The position numbers and the translations under genes are program-made. Source: CAVSWN01 sp046728115 (GTDB taxonomy: Bacteria > Acidobacteriota > Vicinamibacteria > Vicinamibacterales > CAVVIG01). Taken from it: a DNA stretch of 6,526 nucleotides. Below, piece by piece: positions 1-6,129 of this stretch. Under the pieces are notes generated by a model. It searched no databases. It had not been told where the DNA came from and saw only the letters and a list, made by a program, of their open reading frames with translations. The stretch spans positions 1 through 6,526 of the forward strand of contig JBKPDW010000386.1 of assembly GCA_046728115.1 (NCBI GenBank), in the 5' to 3' direction. The first letter of the stretch is position 1. Each line of letters opens with the position of its first letter.

Positions 1-31
1 GGGAGCGGCGAGATGGGGTCTCGCGATCTGA

Positions 32-3000
32 TTACCGCGGCAACGATGCCGTCTTTGCCTTCACCGCCGCCCACCGCGCCATGACCGGCCGCGCCTGCGC
101 GCGGGCCGCCGCAGCCGCCGCCACCTGCGCGGCCGTCGGCGCGACCTCGGCCGCCTGCATGGCCATCGCCGCGGCTTGCAGCGCGTTGCTCACCGCTTCG
201 AGCGACAGCGTCGCCGACTCGGCGCCTCGCCGGCGGAGCAGTCGCACGTTGCGCTGGAGTCCGGTCGGAGCGAGTGCCTCAAGCTCGCCTTTGATCGCAT
301 CCATCTCGACGCCGGATCGCGTATCGAGTTTCGCGGCCAGCGCGCGCGCGTCGTTGAACGCGCGGTGCGCGGTCACCGCCTCCCAGTACAGCCCGGTGCT
401 CAGCGTGTTCAGCGTCGCGAGCGCCGCGGGGTCGATTCGCACGCGCGGATCGAGCCAGACCACAATTGGCTGCGTCTTCGTCGCGCCGTCCGCGGTGAGC
501 CGCACGGTGTAGCGTCCCGGCGGTACCCACGGCACGTTGTAATTCGGATATGTGCGGCCGGGCACCGCTCCCGTCGCCTCCTCGTCGCCGGCGGGCACCA
601 GATCGCCGGGTGAGACCGGATCGAACTTGAGATCCCAACTGAAGCGGTGCATCCCCGCTCTGGTCGAGATGATGAACTGCGGCGCGGGCCAGTAGAGCGG
701 GAGGCCGCAATACGCGGCTGTCGGCGTCTTTTTGCAGACCTCGTCGTACGCGGCCATGTCCTTGCCCGGATCCGGATCGAAGATCGGCTCCGTGCTCGAG
801 TACGTCCGCACCACTTTCCCGCTCACATCGAGGATTTCAAGCGTCACGGGACCGCTGGCGTCCTTCGCGAGGTAGTAGTCGATGAGCGCACCGGGTGGCG
901 CGCTCTCGCCGGCAGGCAGCTCGGGCGGCCACGGCGTGGGCTCGTTGACGCCGAAGCGCACCCGCACGGCCGGTCCCGGCTTGAACAGGTATGGCTCGTT
1001 CTTCGCGAGCGCCGTCTTCGCCGCTGCGGCCTGACGGAGCGGCGTCACGTTGTCGAGAATCCAGAAGCCGCGCCCGTGCGTGCCGGCAATCAGATCGGCG
1101 CAGCGGCACTTCGCGTCGTCCTTGATCTGGAGATCGCGAATCGAGATGGCCGGCATGTTGTGGCGGAGCGACTGCCAGTGATCGCCGTCGTCGAGCGAGA
1201 CCCACATCTGGGTATCGGTTCCGGCATACAAGAGTCCCGGCTGTCGAGGGTCTTCGCGGATCGTGTTGGAGACGGCATCGCCCGCAATGCCCGTGTTGAT
1301 CTCCGTCCACGTCTTGCCGCCATTATGCGTGCGATAGAAATGCGGCGAGATTTCGTCGAGGCGCAGCGTGTTGGCGGCCGCGTAAGCGACGAGCGGATCG
1401 AAGTGTCCCGCTTCGATGTTGTAAATCCGCGTCCACGGCTTGATCGATGGGGGCGTCACGTTGTTCCACGTGACCCCGCCGTCGCGCGTCGCCTGGATGT
1501 TGCCGTCGTCGGTGCCTGCCCACAGAATGCCGATCGAGAGTGGACTGGGGCTGAGCGCGGTGATGCTGCCCATCGGCCCTGGCTTCACGGTGCTCGCGTA
1601 CTTGCCTGCATTGGCCGGCACGGCCCAGGTCTGCCGGGTCAAATCGGGGGAGATTCTCGACCACGAGTGGCCGTGGTCGATGCTCTTCCACACCACATTG
1701 GACGCATAAAACAACGTGAGGCCATCCACCGGCGAGAAGTGAAGCGGCATCGTTCTCACGTTGCGGTTCATGGCGCCGCCGCCAGGCAGCGTGCTGGACG
1801 TGTCGGGCCCGACCTGCGTCGTCTGGCCCGTGCGCCGATCGTAGCGAGACACACCCGTCCGCTGACTGCCGAAGACCACGTCGGGATTCTTTGGATCGGG
1901 CGCCGCGATCCCGTACTCCTGGATGTTGGCGGGATGCCAGTCGTGGAACGTGATGCGCCCGTCATCCGATCGGCTTTGCACGCACGCGCTGCCCGAGTCC
2001 TGCTGCCCCGAGCAGACTCGATAGGGAAACGCGTTGTCGGTCGTGACGTGATACATCGCCGCGGTGTTCTGGTTGTACCAGTTGCTCCAGCTGCGTCCAC
2101 GATTCGCGGAGACCACCGCGCCCTGATCGGAGACGGCGAGGATGATCTGCGTATCGTTCGGGTTAATCCAGATGCGCTGGTAGTCGTCGCCGCCGGGAGC
2201 GCCGCGCACGGCGCTCCACGTGAGCCCGCCATCGAGCGTTCGCCACATCACGGTCGATGCGGTGTAGACGACCTGCGGATCCTTGGGATCGACGGTCACG
2301 GTCGGCAGGTCGCCGCCGCCGATGCGCGCGAGCGGCCGCATGTCCTGCGTCAATCCGGCGGGCGCGCCCGGGCCCTGGATCGCCTGGAACCAATGCGCGC
2401 CGCCGTCGGTGGACTTGTAGAAGCCGATCGGTCCCTGTCCCGGCGCGATGGTGGCGTAGAGGATGTTCGGATCGCTCGGTGCGATTGCGATGTTCGCCTG
2501 CAGGACGGCCGGAAGCCCCTCGCCGAGCTGCATCCAGGTCGTCCCGCCGTCGGCCGACTTGAAAATCCCCATGCCGGCGTTGCCGAATCCCTGGCCCTCG
2601 ATGAAGCTTTGTTGCTGCGACCAGAGGGTCGCGTAGAGGACAGTGGGGTTGTGCGGGTCGAGCAGCACTTCGTTGGCGCTCGTGTAGTCGTCCTTGAAGA
2701 GCACCTTCTCGAAGGTGCGTCCGCCATCGGTGGAGCGAAACACACCGCGCTCGGAGTTGGGGCCGTACGGGTGGCCCAGGGACGCGACGAAGAGCCGGTC
2801 GGCGTTGCCCGGATCGACGGCGATGGCCGCGATCATCTGGCTATCGCGCAGCCCGAGATGCTGCCACGTCCGTCCGGCGTCGGTGGATTTGTACATTCCG
2901 TCACCGATTGCCAGATCGGGACGGATGATGCCCGCACCCGTCCCTACGTAGATGATGTTGGGATTCGACGGAGCGACCGCGATCGCGCCGATTGATCCGG

Positions 3001-3271
3001 TCGGTTGGTCATCGAACAGCGGGACCCAGCTGGCGCCGTAGTCGATGGATCGCCAGACGCCCCCGTTGTCGAAGCCTGCGTAGAAGGTATTCGGCTCGCT
3101 CGGGACGCCCGCCAGCGCACGGGCGCGTCCGGCACGAGTGGGGCCGATATCGCGCCAGCGCATCTCGCGGAACGAGAGATCCTGGGCGGTGGTCGTCGAG
3201 CCGGTGAATGCGAGGGTGGCTGTAAGGGCGGCAAGAACCAGAAGGGCGCGCATGAAGTGGGAGTATGCCAT
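32..3271 (-). CDS. Secreted BNR/Asp-box beta-propeller protein (sortilin/VPS10-like, annotated 'glycosyl hydrolase' in relatives)
   Basis: Predicted exported protein of 1079 residues. Eleven Asp-box motifs (S/T-x-D-x-G-x-T/S-W type) are visible between residues about 75 and 699, e.g. SIDYGASW, STDAGRTW, STDGGRTF, SADGGTTW, TLDGGLTW, SIDHGHSW, TRDGGVTW and SLDDGDHW. They alternate with 'P-x-N/D-P-x-x-x-Y-A/V' strands, as in sortilin-type propellers; the number suggests two stacked propellers. From about residue 759 a non-propeller C-terminal region follows, with an FlgD/Ig-like stretch (VTLEILDVSGKVVRTY) and an Ala-rich helical tail. The start is the ATG at 3271: it follows AAGG at 8 nt and gives a clean signal peptide (MAYSHFMRALLVLAALTATL, likely cut near TTTA-QD, residue 29-30). 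The upstream in-frame ATG at 3403 would add 44 residues, overlap the SDR remnant and bury the signal. Length fits the family. Relatives are often called glycosyl hydrolases because of the BNR repeats, but I see no sialidase catalytic set, so substrate and activity are unknown. The gene is divergent from the amidase. Confidence 0.9.
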   Translation of the reverse strand: MAYSHFMRALLVLAALTATLAFTGSTTTAQDLSFREMRWRDIGPTRAGRARALAGVPSEPNTFYAGFDNGGVWRSIDYGASWVPLFDDQPTGSIGAIAVAPSNPNIIYVGTGAGIIRPDLAIGDGMYKSTDAGRTWQHLGLRDSQMIAAIAVDPGNADRLFVASLGHPYGPNSERGVFRSTDGGRTFEKVLFKDDYTSANEVLLDPHNPTVLYATLWSQQQSFIEGQGFGNAGMGIFKSADGGTTWMQLGEGLPAVLQANIAIAPSDPNILYATIAPGQGPIGFYKSTDGGAHWFQAIQGPGAPAGLTQDMRPLARIGGGDLPTVTVDPKDPQVVYTASTVMWRTLDGGLTWSAVRGAPGGDDYQRIWINPNDTQIILAVSDQGAVVSANRGRSWSNWYNQNTAAMYHVTTDNAFPYRVCSGQQDSGSACVQSRSDDGRITFHDWHPANIQEYGIAAPDPKNPDVVFGSQRTGVSRYDRRTGQTTQVGPDTSSTLPGGGAMNRNVRTMPLHFSPVDGLTLFYASNVVWKSIDHGHSWSRISPDLTRQTWAVPANAGKYASTVKPGPMGSITALSPSPLSIGILWAGTDDGNIQATRDGGVTWNNVTPPSIKPWTRIYNIEAGHFDPLVAYAAANTLRLDEISPHFYRTHNGGKTWTEINTGIAGDAVSNTIREDPRQPGLLYAGTDTQMWVSLDDGDHWQSLRHNMPAISIRDLQIKDDAKCRCADLIAGTHGRGFWILDNVTPLRQAAAAKTALAKNEPYLFKPGPAVRVRFGVNEPTPWPPELPAGESAPPGALIDYYLAKDASGPVTLEILDVSGKVVRTYSSTEPIFDPDPGKDMAAYDEVCKKTPTAAYCGLPLYWPAPQFIISTRAGMHRFSWDLKFDPVSPGDLVPAGDEEATGAVPGRTYPNYNVPWVPPGRYTVRLTADGATKTQPIVVWLDPRVRIDPAALATLNTLSTGLYWEAVTAHRAFNDARALAAKLDTRSGVEMDAIKGELEALAPTGLQRNVRLLRRRGAESATLSLEAVSNALQAAAMAMQAAEVAPTAAQVAAAAAARAQARPVMARWAAVKAKTASLPR

Positions 3272-3277
3272 GGCGCG

Positions 3278-3283
3278 CACCTT
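3278..3283 (-). promoter_or_regulatory. Ribosome binding site of the Asp-box protein
   Basis: On the minus strand AAGGTG lies just upstream of the ATG at 3271, with 8 nt between AAGG and the start codon. The alternative ATG at 3253 (six codons in) has no comparable purine-rich sequence, and the signal peptide reads well from 3271. No clear -35/-10 pair was found upstream. Confidence 0.45.
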
Positions 3284-3320
3284 GGCTGAGTTACAGCGAC
3301 GAACAATACAGGCCTGATCA

Positions 3321-3484
3321 AAGAAGGTCATGAGCCATCTGGTCGACGCGGCTGTGCAGACATTTCGGCGCGTCGACGTCATGATCGGCAATGCGGGGAT
3401 CATGCCGCGCCTGCCGCTCGAGGTCTCACGCAGCGGGACGAAGTCGACGTCAATGAAATCCTGTTCCGGCTGTCCGCCAGGTGA
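3321..3484 (+). pseudogene. Remnant of a classical short-chain dehydrogenase/reductase (SDR), internally deleted and frameshifted
   Basis: Two separate SDR pieces lie side by side in different frames. From 3330 the reading MSHLVDAAVQTFRRVDVMIG continues into NAGIMPRLPLE. This matches the alpha-D/beta-4 region of classical SDRs (LVDAAV.TFGRVDVM.NNAGIMP..PLE), with the first Asn of the NNAG motif replaced by Gly. Shifted by two frames, 3437-3481 reads DEVDVNEILFRLSAR with stop TGA at 3482-3484; this matches the extreme C-terminal tail (VDVNEI..RPT) typical of YdfG/clavaldehyde-dehydrogenase-like SDRs. An intact enzyme has roughly 240-250 residues. Here the N-terminal Rossmann half with the cofactor-binding TGxxxGxG motif and the central part with the YxxxK active site are both absent. 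The join lies near 3420-3430. An in-frame stop at 3315-3317 closes the 5' side. It cannot make a working enzyme. The open frame 3330-3533 only bridges the break by running out of frame. An assembly error is an alternative explanation for the junction. Confidence 0.78.
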
Positions 3485-3523
3485 AGCAGGTCACGACGTG
3501 CGAATTGGCATTCTCGGTTACCC

Positions 3524-3528
3524 GGAGA
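3524..3528 (+). promoter_or_regulatory. Ribosome binding site that fixes the amidase start
   Basis: GGAGA lies 6 nt before the ATG at 3535. The alternative in-frame GTG at 3481 overlaps the end of the SDR remnant, has no Shine-Dalgarno sequence, and would put 18 extra residues in front of the twin-arginine signal. Confidence 0.6.
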
Positions 3529-3534
3529 ACTGAA

Positions 3535-5217
3535 ATGGACGAAAGGCAACGCTGGATCAATCGGCGCCGTTTCATCGAGTGTTTTTCGACGGCAGGCGTC
3601 GCGTCGGCGCTGATGCCCGGCGCGCTCGCGGCCGTCGCGCAGGACGCGGAGGCGATCACGATCGAGATGCTGCAATCGGCCCAACAGATCGCCGGTGTTG
3701 CGTTCACACGCGATGAGCAACGCAGGATTCTCGAAAAACTGAACGGCGAACGCGGATATGTCGCCGGTTTCAAGAGTCTGCGAACTGCCGGCCTTGGCGC
3801 GACGCAGCCGGCGATCGTGTTCAATCCGGTCCCGCCCGGAAAAACGGTCCCGAGCGAACGCCGACCTCTTCGCAGACAGAGGGTCGAAGTCTCGATGCCC
3901 GCGTCGGACGAGGAGCTGGCGTTTCTCCCGGTGACGCATCTGGCGCGACTAGTCGAGACCCGCCACGTCACGCCGACTGAGCTGACAAAGATGTATCTCG
4001 CCCGCCTGAAAAAGTACGATCCGCAGTTGCACTGCGTCGTCAATCTCACCGAGGAGCTTGCGCTCCGTCAGGCCACACAAGCAGACAGGGAGATTTCAGA
4101 GGGCAGATACCGCGGGCCGCTGCACGGCATTCCGTGGGGCCTGAAAGACCTCTTCGCCGTCCGTGGCGTCAGGACGACGTGGGGCATGTCCCCGTACAAG
4201 AATCGAGTGATCGAGACAGACGCGACGGTCTACACGAGACTGACGAACGCGGGCGCGATCCTCGTCGCGAAGCTGTCGACCGGCGCGCTGGCCGTGACCG
4301 CGCAGTGGTTCGGAGGTGTCACACGGAATCCCTGGAACACCGACCAGGATGCCGCTGGATCGTCTGCCGGCCCCGGCGCGGCGACGGCGGCTGGTCTCGT
4401 GGGCTTCTCGATCGGGAGCGACACCGGCGGATCGATCATCCTGCCATCGACGAGGAACGGCGTCAGCGGGCTTCGACCGACGTTCGGACGCGTCAGCCGG
4501 TATGGCGCGATGACGCTGGCGTGGACGCAGGACACCGTCGGTCCGATGTGCCGCTCGTCAGAGGACTGCGCGCTCGTCTTCGACGCGATTTACGGACCCG
4601 ACGGGAAGGACAACACAGTTCTCGACGTCCCGTTCAACTGGGACGCTTCCTCGGACGTCACAAAGCTGCGCGTCGGTTACCTGGAGGCGGCGGTCGGCGG
4701 AACGGCTGATGATCAGACACGGCGTAACAACGAGGATGCCGTGCGCATCATCCGCTCGCTCGGCGCCACTGTCGAGCCCTTCTCACTGCCTCATGTGCCC
4801 ATCGAGGCGATCGACTTCATTCGATATGCCGAGACGGCCGCGGCATTCGACGACATAACGCGTGCCGGCGTGTTGACACAGGTCGAAGACGGACCGGAGC
4901 ACAGCCGGCGGCCCGACGAGATTCGCAGCGGGTACTTCATCCCCGCAGTCGACTTCATCCAGGCGAATCGTTTCCGGATGCGCGTGATGCAACAGCTTGA
5001 CGAGGCGTTTGGTGATTTCGACTTGTTCATCGGCAGCAACCAGGCGCTGACGAATCGGACCGGTCATCCCGTCGTTAGCGTGCCGAACGGCTTCGCGCAC
5101 GGCTCGCCGACCGCGCTGCACCTGACGGGCAAGCTGTTTGGCGAGCCGGAGATTCTGCTGCTCGCACATGCGTTCCAGTCGAAGACTGACTTCCACTCGC
5201 GGCATCCACGGTTGTAA
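3535..5217 (+). CDS. Tat-exported amidase signature family enzyme
   Basis: A 560-residue amidase-signature (AS) hydrolase, the family that cleaves amide bonds with a Ser-cisSer-Lys triad; GatA and fatty acid amide hydrolase are relatives. All three residues are present: K204 in GIPWGLKDLF, S276 in AAGSSAGPGA and S300 in GSDTGGSI. The S276-S300 spacing of 24 equals that of fatty acid amide hydrolase (S217-S241). Further family landmarks are SGLRPTFGRVSRYGAM, the DTVGPMCRSSEDCALV stretch and the C-terminal TGHPVVSVPNGF. The N-terminus carries a twin-arginine signal (N-RRRFIE at residues 9-15, hydrophobic stretch to about A35), so the enzyme should be exported folded. A linker of about 90 residues precedes the catalytic domain, which begins near SDEELAFLPVTHLARLV. 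The residue after the nucleophile motif is Ile (GGSII) where many amidases have Arg (GGSIR). The substrate cannot be told from sequence, and it is not a GatA of a GatCAB complex because it is exported and has no gatB/gatC beside it. The start is the ATG at 3535 (RBS at 3524). It is divergent from the Asp-box gene and convergent with the cassette gene; no terminator is evident. Confidence 0.92.
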   Translation: MDERQRWINRRRFIECFSTAGVASALMPGALAAVAQDAEAITIEMLQSAQQIAGVAFTRDEQRRILEKLNGERGYVAGFKSLRTAGLGATQPAIVFNPVPPGKTVPSERRPLRRQRVEVSMPASDEELAFLPVTHLARLVETRHVTPTELTKMYLARLKKYDPQLHCVVNLTEELALRQATQADREISEGRYRGPLHGIPWGLKDLFAVRGVRTTWGMSPYKNRVIETDATVYTRLTNAGAILVAKLSTGALAVTAQWFGGVTRNPWNTDQDAAGSSAGPGAATAAGLVGFSIGSDTGGSIILPSTRNGVSGLRPTFGRVSRYGAMTLAWTQDTVGPMCRSSEDCALVFDAIYGPDGKDNTVLDVPFNWDASSDVTKLRVGYLEAAVGGTADDQTRRNNEDAVRIIRSLGATVEPFSLPHVPIEAIDFIRYAETAAAFDDITRAGVLTQVEDGPEHSRRPDEIRSGYFIPAVDFIQANRFRMRVMQQLDEAFGDFDLFIGSNQALTNRTGHPVVSVPNGFAHGSPTALHLTGKLFGEPEILLLAHAFQSKTDFHSRHPRL

Positions 5218-5320
5218 CAGTGATGTGTGACTGGAAGCACGCGTGGACGTGGCGCGCGCGAGACTCTTCACCTTTCTTCGTCCGCGTTTACGATTGCGCT
5301 TCGCCGTTTATACCGGGTAA
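5218..5320. other. Intergenic spacer between amidase and truncated attC
   Basis: About 100 bases between two convergent genes. It contains an alternating CG stretch (GGCGCGCGCGAG, about 5251-5262) and an imperfect inverted repeat (CGCGTGGACG near 5240 against CGTCCGCG at 5279-5286) with a loop near 30 nt. Neither is followed by a T-run, so no terminator is called. The missing half of the cassette's attC would be expected here on the minus strand, but no GTTRRRY box is present in that orientation. Confidence 0.4.
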
Positions 5321-5342
5321 CGACCGCAACGAATTGTTAGGC
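5321..5342 (-). other. Half attC site (R''/L'' side only) at the 3' end of the cassette gene
   Basis: On the minus strand this reads GCCTAAC, AATTC, GTTGCGGTCG. GCCTAAC fits the attC R'' box (RYYYAAC), and GCCTAACAATTCGTT is the commonest start of integron attC sites. The ATPase gene's TAA stop lies inside the box, a usual arrangement in cassettes. The matching L' arm (expected near CGACCGCAA) and the R' box (GTTRRRY) were not found in the next 130 bases, so only half of the site remains or the rest is strongly diverged. Confidence 0.6.
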
Positions 5343-5873
5343 ATCGCTGTTTGCCAGCGCTTGGAGCACAAACGTACACCTCTCGTCAACCGAAACCATG
5401 GGGACCTCGAGTACCTGATATCCGCATCGACGGTACCATTCCTGAGCGATCCTGTTGACCGACTCAGCGTGCTCGAACGTGTGGTCGCGTTCGGCATCGT
5501 TCACGTAGATCGCCTTCCACGGCGGCAAGACGAAGACCTTCGGAAAGTACTGGTACTTCGAGAGCCACATGCTCAACTCGCTCTCGTTCAGAGGTGTGAC
5601 GCGATCGAGCCCGCACAGGGCATCAAGGACTCCTCGCTCAAAGAAGACGGGGCCTGGACTTGCAGCATGATGAACAAAGTTCTCGATGTCCATTCGCAGC
5701 GCTTCCTGCGCGAACGCATACGGATCCGGTCGCGGACTCAGTCCGCGCCTGTGGCGATCTTGAATGATGGCACGGGCGGTGTCGCCGACGATGGTGTAAC
5801 CACGAGCCTGCAGAGCCAGCAAGAGCGTGGTCTTCCCTGCGCCGGGGGCGCCTGTGATCACTATTCGCGACAT
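5337..5873 (-). CDS. AAA_28-type P-loop ATPase/kinase-like protein
   Basis: A 178-residue cytoplasmic P-loop protein. The Walker A motif is at residues 8-15 (GAPGAGKT, followed by TLLLALQARGY). The rest follows the AAA_28 (NadR/kinase-like) pattern: GDTARAII at 30-37, RPDPYAFAQEALRMDIENF at 48-66, the acidic VFFERGVLDAL at 76-86 as the probable catalytic segment after Walker A, and a conserved KVFVLPPWKAIYVNDAERDH at 112-131 with many charged residues. No transmembrane segment or signal peptide. It is a complete single-domain protein of the size usual for these ATPases. The phosphoryl acceptor or partner is not known for this group, so only nucleotide binding/hydrolysis is called. The start is the ATG at 5873: GAAGG precedes it by 9 nt, and Walker A begins at residue 8 as in homologues. 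The stop overlaps an attC R'' box, and the upstream flank is an attC-like element, so the gene appears to be an integron cassette passenger. It is convergent with the amidase. Confidence 0.88.
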   Translation of the reverse strand: MSRIVITGAPGAGKTTLLLALQARGYTIVGDTARAIIQDRHRRGLSPRPDPYAFAQEALRMDIENFVHHAASPGPVFFERGVLDALCGLDRVTPLNESELSMWLSKYQYFPKVFVLPPWKAIYVNDAERDHTFEHAESVNRIAQEWYRRCGYQVLEVPMVSVDERCTFVLQALANSDA

Positions 5874-5882
5874 GCGGAGGTG

Positions 5883-5887
5883 CCTTC
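5883..5887 (-). promoter_or_regulatory. Ribosome binding site of the cassette ATPase gene
   Basis: GAAGG on the minus strand lies 9 nt before the ATG at 5873, inside the 35-nt leader between the attC crossover point and the gene. Cassette genes usually lack a promoter of their own; I see no clear one in this short leader. Confidence 0.5.
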
Positions 5888-5902
5888 GCCGGTGTTTGCG
5901 AC

Positions 5903-5972
5903 GCCTAACGTTTCAGCATCAGCCGTGACGCGCTCGATCACACCACACCGGCGGCTGCATACCGTGTTAGCT
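5903..5972 (-). other. attC-like recombination site (70 bp) upstream of the cassette gene
   Basis: On the minus strand the element opens with AGCTAAC (R''-like; one departure from RYYYAAC) and closes with GTTAGGC, a perfect R' box (GTTRRRY). Inner arms GCAGCCG and CGGCTGATGC can pair, with two unpaired bases on one side, matching the imperfect hairpin of attC sites; the length of 70 bp is in the normal range. In an array the last six bases of R' belong to the next cassette, so the single mismatch between AGCTAAC and GTTAGGC (own R' would be GTTAGCT) is what a mosaic junction predicts. Its orientation matches the ATPase gene. A folding calculation or attC covariance model would settle it. Confidence 0.62.
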
Positions 5973-6129
5973 CGCTCAAGCGAACAGCCGGATGATCGCC
6001 ACGGGCCGCATCGCCGCCCGCGGCCTTCATGAGAGGCGCCACCCATCCCTGGGTCGAACGGCCCTTGTCCGTGAGGGCACAATCTCCACGAACTATGACG
6101 GGCGCTCAGACTTCGTAACCCGCTGGGCG
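5973..6129. other. Non-coding spacer between the NmrA-like gene and the attC-like site
   Basis: 157 bases without a recognisable gene. Short minus-strand frames run toward the attC-like site (one ends in RPVAIIRLFA with TGA near 5978), but none has a good start, RBS or recognisable family. No terminator hairpin with a T-run was seen downstream of the NmrA-like stop. Confidence 0.4.

Larger units (their letters stand above)
5321..5908 (-). mobile_element. Integron gene cassette carrying the AAA_28 ATPase gene
   Basis: Read on the minus strand, the unit begins at the expected crossover point (G|TTAGGC, between 5909 and 5908), has a 35-nt leader with an RBS, a single gene, and ends in GCCTAAC plus part of an attC site. 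In a free cassette circle the leading TTAGGC completes the R' box of the cassette's own attC. It is exactly complementary to the R'' box GCCTAAC found at the gene's 3' end, a prediction specific to cassettes. Hand counts of single 60-base lines inside the unit give 50-63% GC (four lines), against 75% for one line in the NmrA-like gene and 77% for one in the Asp-box gene. The downstream limit is uncertain because the second half of the attC is missing. No integrase gene or attI is visible. Confidence 0.62.

Noticed and set aside
647..2995. Very long open plus-strand frame (782 codons) antisense to the Asp-box gene
   Set aside because: It has no recognisable domain, is Arg/Ala/Gly-rich as expected for the mirror frame of a GC-rich gene, and the opposite strand encodes a clear eleven-repeat family protein with signal peptide and RBS.
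3284..3330. Promoter-like hexamers upstream of the Asp-box gene (TTGATC, TATTGT on the minus strand)
   Set aside because: Spacing between them does not give a convincing -35/-10 pair, and promoter consensus for the likely host phylum is uncertain.
3372..3452. Ten-base direct repeat GTCGACGTCA (3372-3381 and 3443-3452) within the SDR remnant
   Set aside because: Both copies encode the VDV of two unrelated SDR segments and the deletion joint lies between them, so they are not the endpoints of the deletion; likely coincidence of codon use.
3330..3533. Possible intact 67-residue protein
   Set aside because: Only its first 31 or so residues are meaningful (SDR segment). The rest runs out of frame through the SDR C-terminal tail, so it is recorded as a pseudogene.
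3450..4049. Minus-strand frames antisense to the amidase N-terminus
   Set aside because: Mirror frames of a clear amidase with Tat signal; no family features.
5240..5286. Inverted repeat as a possible bidirectional terminator between the convergent genes
   Set aside because: Arms are imperfect, the loop is about 30 nt and no T-run follows on either strand.
5220..6032. Plus-strand 270-codon open frame over the ATPase gene
   Set aside because: It is antisense to a well-defined P-loop protein and crosses the attC-like site; no domain, no RBS that stands out.
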